Positions 58,301-64,000 of a stretch of DNA of 64,000 nt are shown in pieces. Made by a program: the position numbers and the translations under genes. The stretch's first letter is position 1. The number at the start of each line of letters is the position of its first letter. This stretch comes from Luscinia megarhynchos (lineage: Eukaryota; Chordata; Aves; Passeriformes; Turdidae): the NCBI GenBank assembly GCA_034336665.1, contig CM067592.1:37823889-37887888 (forward strand), given 5' to 3'. The notes under the pieces are model-generated. The model was not told the origin of the DNA. It did not search any database and saw nothing but the letters and a program-made list of their open reading frames with translations.

Positions 58301-59967
58301 AGCTTCCCTGACCAGGATTCTGGGTAATGTAGTCCACAGGGACTCTCCCTGGGATAAATGGTTCTAGATGGTTAATGTTTGTGCTGCAAGAGATTATTGG
58401 ACAAAGAGCCCTAGGCACAGGAACCTAACACAATACAATTGCTCCCCAAAGAGTGGGCTGTGGGCCCACGCTGTCTGCAGAGGCTGTTTCCCAAAAAGAG
58501 AGCCCATGAGACCCTACACAGCAGGACTTGTGAGCATGAGGAGGGTGGAACAAGGACATACTCTGGAAAAGAAGTTTAGCCTCTGGGTGCTGGGATCTGA
58601 GATGCAGGAACAATGGGAACAAAAATGGTTTGTAACTGGGATTTTTGTTCTAAAGGAAATTCCAATGGTTTCAGACAAAGCTTATTCCAAAACAGAATAA
58701 AATGCTAACATGTTCCCATTAAATAAACATCTGACAGGATTTGATTACTGTGGTAGTATTTAAAAAATTGTTTCAATACTAGTGCTGTAGTTCTATGGAA
58801 CTTTGAAAATTAACTTTGCCTATATTATCCATAATGTTCATAGAATGTAACTATTTAGCATTTTCTCTATGCTGATTACAATGTTAGGTAAACTTTGTCA
58901 CAGTCTGAGCAACTAAAGGTTAATCGAAGTGGAGAGAAGAAGTTGTGTATTACAAACCCTTCTTGATGAATTTGTGGAAGCCAACCCATTCCCATAAAGC
59001 TTTCTCCTACTGACAAAGTGGATATTTTCAACTCATCTGAGTGGGCACATCAGCAGTTATGTTGAAGTTGTGACCTAATGGAAGTAGTTCCTTTGCTACC
59101 ATCTACAGGAGGCCAAGAGCTGTTCTGGCAGCCTCATCCACCACTGTTGTGCTAAGTCCAGATATTCAAGTCTGTAGATCAGGATTTAGCATATTAGCAG
59201 TTTTTGTATGAATTCCTTCCTTCAGTTTGCAAAACCAAAGTGATGAGTTCTAGATAGTTTCTGTTGTACTGCTGGCTGATCAGACATCTGCTTCAGCACT
59301 TCATCACATCAGGGAGTAGAGGTCTTTTCTGTCCTGTGTGTTCCTCTGTACAACCAGTATTAGACTTGTTGTAAGTAGCACCAACACTGTAAACACAAAT
59401 AAAATAAAACTATTGTAACTGTTAAATTTTGAAAAACTTCTGGAATAGCAGGAGTTATTAGATGCTCATGACAGATTCTCAAATTTTGTTGTACAATTCA
59501 TAATAAGAGTTTCCTGTAAAGCACAGTTTTTCTTGATTTGCTCAGGGGCATCTTGATGCATCTCTTTGGAAACCAGCACCTGGATCCAGAATCAGAAAAT
59601 GACAACCAGAATTTTGTGCAAACTCGTATTTTTGGGGCCATGATTCTTTGGCCTCCTGACTTCTAGCAAATTGGATATTTTGCACTTCTATCAGGCAGTA
59701 GTGAGAGATCAATGCATCTATCCCAACCGTTGGTTAATCAGAAATGGGGAAAAATAATTTTAATAGCTTTTAGCATAATCTGTGCACCAAACTAAGACAG
59801 TAAATCAGGACAACAGTGATTTCATCAACCACATGTTGATGAAGAAAAGGAAATTTAGCCTGGATCTGCAATGGAGGCTCATGTTTTTGCAGGTAGTTGC
59901 AAACTTAATGTCTTATTTTAAAGGAGCATTTGCTAAAAGTGGCTGTGATCTCCTCTCTACAACTTCC
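55346..59967. other. Intergenic stretch, no gene recognised
   Basis: The longest frames are 108 codons (56868-57194, +) and 110 codons (58368-58700, +). Neither shows a domain, signal peptide or convincing splice sites. A ZNF143-like word is present at 58318-58333. Confidence 0.65.
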
Positions 59968-60280
59968 TGAAAGGTGGCTGTAGTCAGATGGGGGTTGGTC
60001 TCTTCCTCCAGGGTGATTGACAGAATGAGAGGACACAGTCTCGAGCTGCGTCAAGAGAAAATTACGTTAGATAGAAGGAAAAAGTTTTTTACGGAAAGAG
60101 TAATAAAGTACTGGAATGGCCTGCCCTGGGAGGCAGAGTCACCACCCCTGGATGTATCTGAAAAAAGACTGGATGTGGCACTCAGTGCCATGGTCCAGTT
60201 GAGGTGTTAGGGCATGGGCTGGACTCAATGATCTCCCAAGGTCTCTTCCAACCCAGTCAATCTGTGAATTCTGTGAATCT
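59968..60280 (+). mobile_element. CR1 LINE 3'-end fragment, sense
   Basis: The landmarks are GGGGGTTGGTCTCTTCCTCC, AATGAGAGGACACAGTCTCG, AGTACTGGAATGGCCTGCCC, ACTGGATGTGGCACTCAGTG, GGGCTGGACTCAATGATCTC and CTCTTCCAACCC, then ATTCTGTGAATC. The 78-codon frame inside is the C-terminal part of the LINE region. It belongs to a different CR1 subfamily from the copy at 55135. Confidence 0.88.
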
Positions 60281-63200
60281 CACAGTAGAAGTCAAAAGAT
60301 ATCATTGAAATCTGTGCCCCTGCAAAAACTGTTGAATGTGTCTCTCTTCATAGAAGTAAACTGTTTGCATTTGTATGCATCCACCAACAGGAACAGAACC
60401 CTTTACGTGCATATTTCAGCCTTGGACCCTTTGTCTAGTCTGCAGGAGCAATGGCTAAGCCTTGCCATCAGGAAAGGCAGGTGTCCCCCGACCCACCGTA
60501 CATACTGACAGCAGTGAACAGCTGTCCTTCTGGGAAGAAGCAGCCATGCTGGGGAGCTGTGGCCCAGCTGGCAGCCTAAGAAAAGCAGTCCCACAGAAGA
60601 GGTGAAGATTTCCCCATTGCCAAAATGTATCAATTGCCAGAGCACTTTGCACAATGTCGTATGGTGTCTCCCTGTCTCTGCCCAGACACATCAGACCATC
60701 AAGGCTCAGACTGGTCTGTACACCTCTGGCAACTTTCTATCTCTCTCATCACTCAAGCACTCCACATATTGCCAATGACCAACAAAATAAGGCTAAAGCT
60801 GAGGTAGGGATAATGGCACAAGAGACTTTTCCAAAAGGTTTGGCAAGTTTAGCTGTTTGTAGATATGCAGGGAAATTTGTAGCTTGAGAATTCATCTGTA
60901 TTTGTCACTGCTTCATTGTAGTCAGGAACAAGGCTTGAGGTAAAGTATCGTTCTAGTTCCTTGGGTTATAATGTTTTTTGTTCAAACCCTTTTTTGCTTT
61001 TGTTTGATACTGTATGAGAAATTCAGCTGCTTAAATATGGATGTCTAGAGTAATTTCAGACGCTATGGTGAGCCATGCCTTACCATCAGCTGTGGTCTTG
61101 GAGGGCTGCAGAGCTCCCACAAGCACTTTCAGGTCCACAGTAGCCTCCTGCCTGATGCAACTGCATTTGGTGCTGCAGTCGGCCAACGTCTCCCATGAGG
61201 AACTTTAGTTATAACACTGCAGTGGTATGCAGTCATAGCTCTGGCTTTTTACCAGTTCCAAGCTACTGAGAAGAGGAAACTGATGTGTTACTTCACAGGA
61301 TGAAAAGACCAACAAAGACAAGTAGATAGTTCCCTGTGCTTTTAGCTGGTATTTCAGGAAGAAATAACTTCAAAGCACTTCACATGGAGTTTGCTCAGCC
61401 TTGAGCTCCAAGTATTTATTGTTCACCTTTCTGAGGTCCAGAGTGCTTAATCCCACTGCAAACTTCACCTGCTGCATCACTGAAAGCCCACTCTACTCCC
61501 TGGAAAAGGGGCCCATGGAAGTGGCAGCCCTCTGCAGACCCATTGAGCTCCCAGCCCCCAGCACACCCACAGTGCCCAGTGCTGCCAAACCCCGTCTTCT
61601 CCTAGCCAGAAATTGCCATGAATCAGGTTAGGGAGCCTGCCACCATCCAGGCTCCTGTGTAGCCAGATTTGTGCACTTGCTGTTGACTCTCTCCATACTT
61701 CTGTGAAATCAGCTCTGCACCATGGTCGTGACTCCTCTCGGTGCTTGGCATGGCTCTCCCAGTTGAGAACACAAAGCAAAACAAAGCCCTCTGCCGCCCC
61801 TGGCTGAGCTGTTTGACTTTGTTACTATGCCAAAAGCTGTCACTTGTAAATTCAGTGTCCTTCTGTAAGTCTACTTAGAAGAATAATTTATTAACAATCA
61901 AAACATAAACAAGTTTCAATCAAATTTTCAAAACTCAGCAAGAGAACTTATCAGTAAGCATGTAAATGAAGACCTCCAGAGAAGTATTTTCCCTTCCTTG
62001 GGAATTAAAACTCTCCTGCACCTGAAAGAAGACCTTTACTTCACATTCTCTCTCTAGTCCTTTTATACCCATCACTTCAGATAATGTTTACCCATTTCTC
62101 AACATACCTGTCTTTAAATGTTGCCCTCTGCCATGCCATCTGTTTGTCATGCCTGATTTAGATCTAAATTCTTTGGGAAAATATCTATATTTGTAAAATG
62201 TCCAGTAAATTCATGGTGCGGTATAATTTATGATTGTAAGTCCAGGACATATTTCAGTTTGACATTACAACTTATATTTTCAAAGCCATAAATAAAGTAT
62301 TTATGAGCAAGATCTTGAACATTTTATTTTTAACATGAATGTTTAATTCAAGGATGGATAAATATTGAAGTTATGTGAACAGGACATAGTCCTTACTTAT
62401 TCCTTCTTCAGGCAATATTGAGGGGCCAGTGCCCCCTTCATTGCCAGAAAAGGGATATTATACTCTGCTTATGAGAGTACAGTGTACTATGTGTCACCAA
62501 GAAGAGTGAGCAATGATGGCTCCAGCTGAAAGTGGCTTTGGAAAGGACAAACAATGATCCCCTTTCTAAAGCACTTGTGAGCTAAGCTGATATACAGAAA
62601 TGTTATTTTGATACACCACAGAGTGAGTATGAATATCCGTTTCTTAAGAAAATATTTGAGTGCAGCTGTTGCTCTCTTGTCCCATATGGTTATGCTTTTC
62701 AGCATGGTTTGTACTTGAAGCATTTTTCATTTATGTTTTTAAAAAAATTATTCCTTAACAAAATCTTTTTTCAAAAAATATCCAATTCCTTTTGCAATTC
62801 ACATGTGAGTCACTGCTTCTGATATTTTTCTAATCAGTTAATCTCTTGTTCTCAGTTCCTTTGCCTCCTTCCTCTGTTCTATATGCATTTTATACCCATA
62901 GCTCTGAAATCTTCCTAACTGGTTTGAGAGTGTGGAAAGGTTACACTGCCTTGCAGTTACTCTAGAGGATCTTGAGTTACCTGCTATGACAGTGTGTAAA
63001 GTCTCACAGACCAGGTGTGCTGCCCCTTTGTTAGAGACACACACCCATCCTCTGTGATAATGCGCTTGCTGACAGGGTTTCCTGATGCTTCTGCCTCTGT
63101 GAGACTGTCCAAAGTGCAGTCCTGGGCTGAGGACGGACATTGAGGTTATGTATCACATCATTATGAAAAAGAAAGATCCCTTTAAACATGGGAATATGTT

Positions 63201-64000
63201 CATGCAAGGTTCGCTGAATTTACAAGGGCCACCTGGCGAGGTAGCTGAGCTTGTGTGCTGGGAGCTCAGCTCACTTCTGCACCTTCTGCTTCAGCTGTAA
63301 GCACAGCTGTGGACAGGTCATCATCTTCTGGAGGTGACATCCTGCAGGGCAGCTTAAACAGACACCCTCCCAACAGCCACGCAGATGGAGGCAAAAATAT
63401 GCTGAGCCTTCTGGAGAGACAGGTAGACTAAGTCTCATTGTCACAGCCAGAGACAAGAATGTTTGCTTATTAAATATCTTTTTTGAGCATCACATTATTT
63501 TAATCATAGCCATAAAAATAGAAGCAGTTTGTCTTTCCATATGTAACCTATTACTGGCTGAACCATAAAGATGCATGCTTGTTCTGCATCTACATCTCTG
63601 GTGAATTTTTATAAGGGAAATAAGAATATAACCGTCTGTTAATCTGCTGTGCAAGCAGATTATGCTGTAATTAGTAACTAGATTCTGTTGTCCCCTGAAG
63701 ACCCTGTATGGATATTCTATGGTGGTTTAATAAACCCAAATTAGTACATCTGTAACCTGTCACTACTCTTAACCTTTGCATTCTGTGTATGACCTTGAGA
63801 GATGGTGGCATTTGGATCCCATGATTACATATCTCCTTTAGAGCACTTCAGCACAAAATGGCTGGCTAAAGCAAATTACTGGGGGTTTTGTTTGGAATTT
63901 TGTCTTGGGTGCTGCTGTTGTTTTGTGAGGGGTTTGGGTTTTTTTTCCTTTTCTTTTCCTTTTGCAAGTGTTCCCAGCATTGGTTAGCACTGGTTAATTC
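60281..64000. other. Intergenic stretch to the right edge, no gene recognised
   Basis: The patch at 61440-61800 is richer in GC and open on both strands, but shows no domain and no clear splice pair. A 9-bp inverted repeat lies at 63640-63662, and a T-rich stretch at about 63938-63963. I see no RNA gene. Confidence 0.6.

Noticed and set aside
58368..58700. 110-codon open frame on the + strand
   Set aside because: No recognisable family, no splice pair, no Kozak or poly(A) context. Kept as intergenic.
59974..60210. 78-codon frame with a protein-like pattern
   Set aside because: It matches the 3' part of a CR1 element, not a host gene.
61401..61779. GC-richer patch open on both strands, possible exon of a neighbouring gene
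   Set aside because: Neither strand shows a known motif, and I could not pair a good acceptor and donor in frame.
63640..63662. 9-bp inverted repeat TAATCTGCT/AGCAGATTA
   Set aside because: A few such short palindromes are expected by chance in a window of this size.

Overview
The window looks like bird nuclear DNA. It is AT-rich and CpG-poor, holds one vertebrate gene split by GT-AG introns, and its recognisable repeats are few: mostly CR1 LINE pieces, several ending in the ATTCTGTGA-type tail of avian CR1, plus one endogenous-retrovirus LTR. A songbird is possible from the LTR style, but I cannot prove the species. From general knowledge ERCC6L2 lies in a human 9q22 block that corresponds to the avian Z chromosome, so Z linkage is an inference.

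The only protein-coding gene I can support is ERCC6L2, on the + strand. It enters from the left without its N-terminal exons. Twelve coding exons between 1235 and 37661 join in phase to give 1111 residues and a natural stop. They encode the second RecA-like lobe of the SNF2 ATPase (exons 1-6 of the window), a conserved post-helicase segment (7-8), a 1.2 kb acidic exon (9), the conserved HEBO-type block (end of 9 and 10), a short exon (11) and a fast-evolving last exon with conserved islands (12). The 3' UTR is short and probably ends near 37960, after an ATTAAA signal with a cluster of TGTA elements.

The introns hold: two CR1 copies in tandem with an internal (GGATAA)n run (about 4158-5590); an older CR1 scrap near 3220-3350; an AT microsatellite (15196-15253); a T-rich tract (16189-16270); and, in the 14 kb intron, an antisense ERV LTR with a scrap of internal sequence (24732-25375), an antisense CR1 (25898-26350), a CR1 tail (30130-30185) and an A-rich tract (30371-30480).

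From about 37965 to 64000 I find no convincing coding exon on either strand. This intergenic stretch has CR1 3' ends at about 55135-55345 and 59968-60280, a possible ancient repeat scrap near 53500, and a few motif clusters that could be regulatory. No RNA gene, CRISPR array, prokaryotic feature or new multi-gene system is visible. The more interesting leads are conserved islands in the disordered ERCC6L2 tail, a possible circular RNA with an endless reading frame, and a perfect 12-bp intronic hairpin with a GNRA loop.
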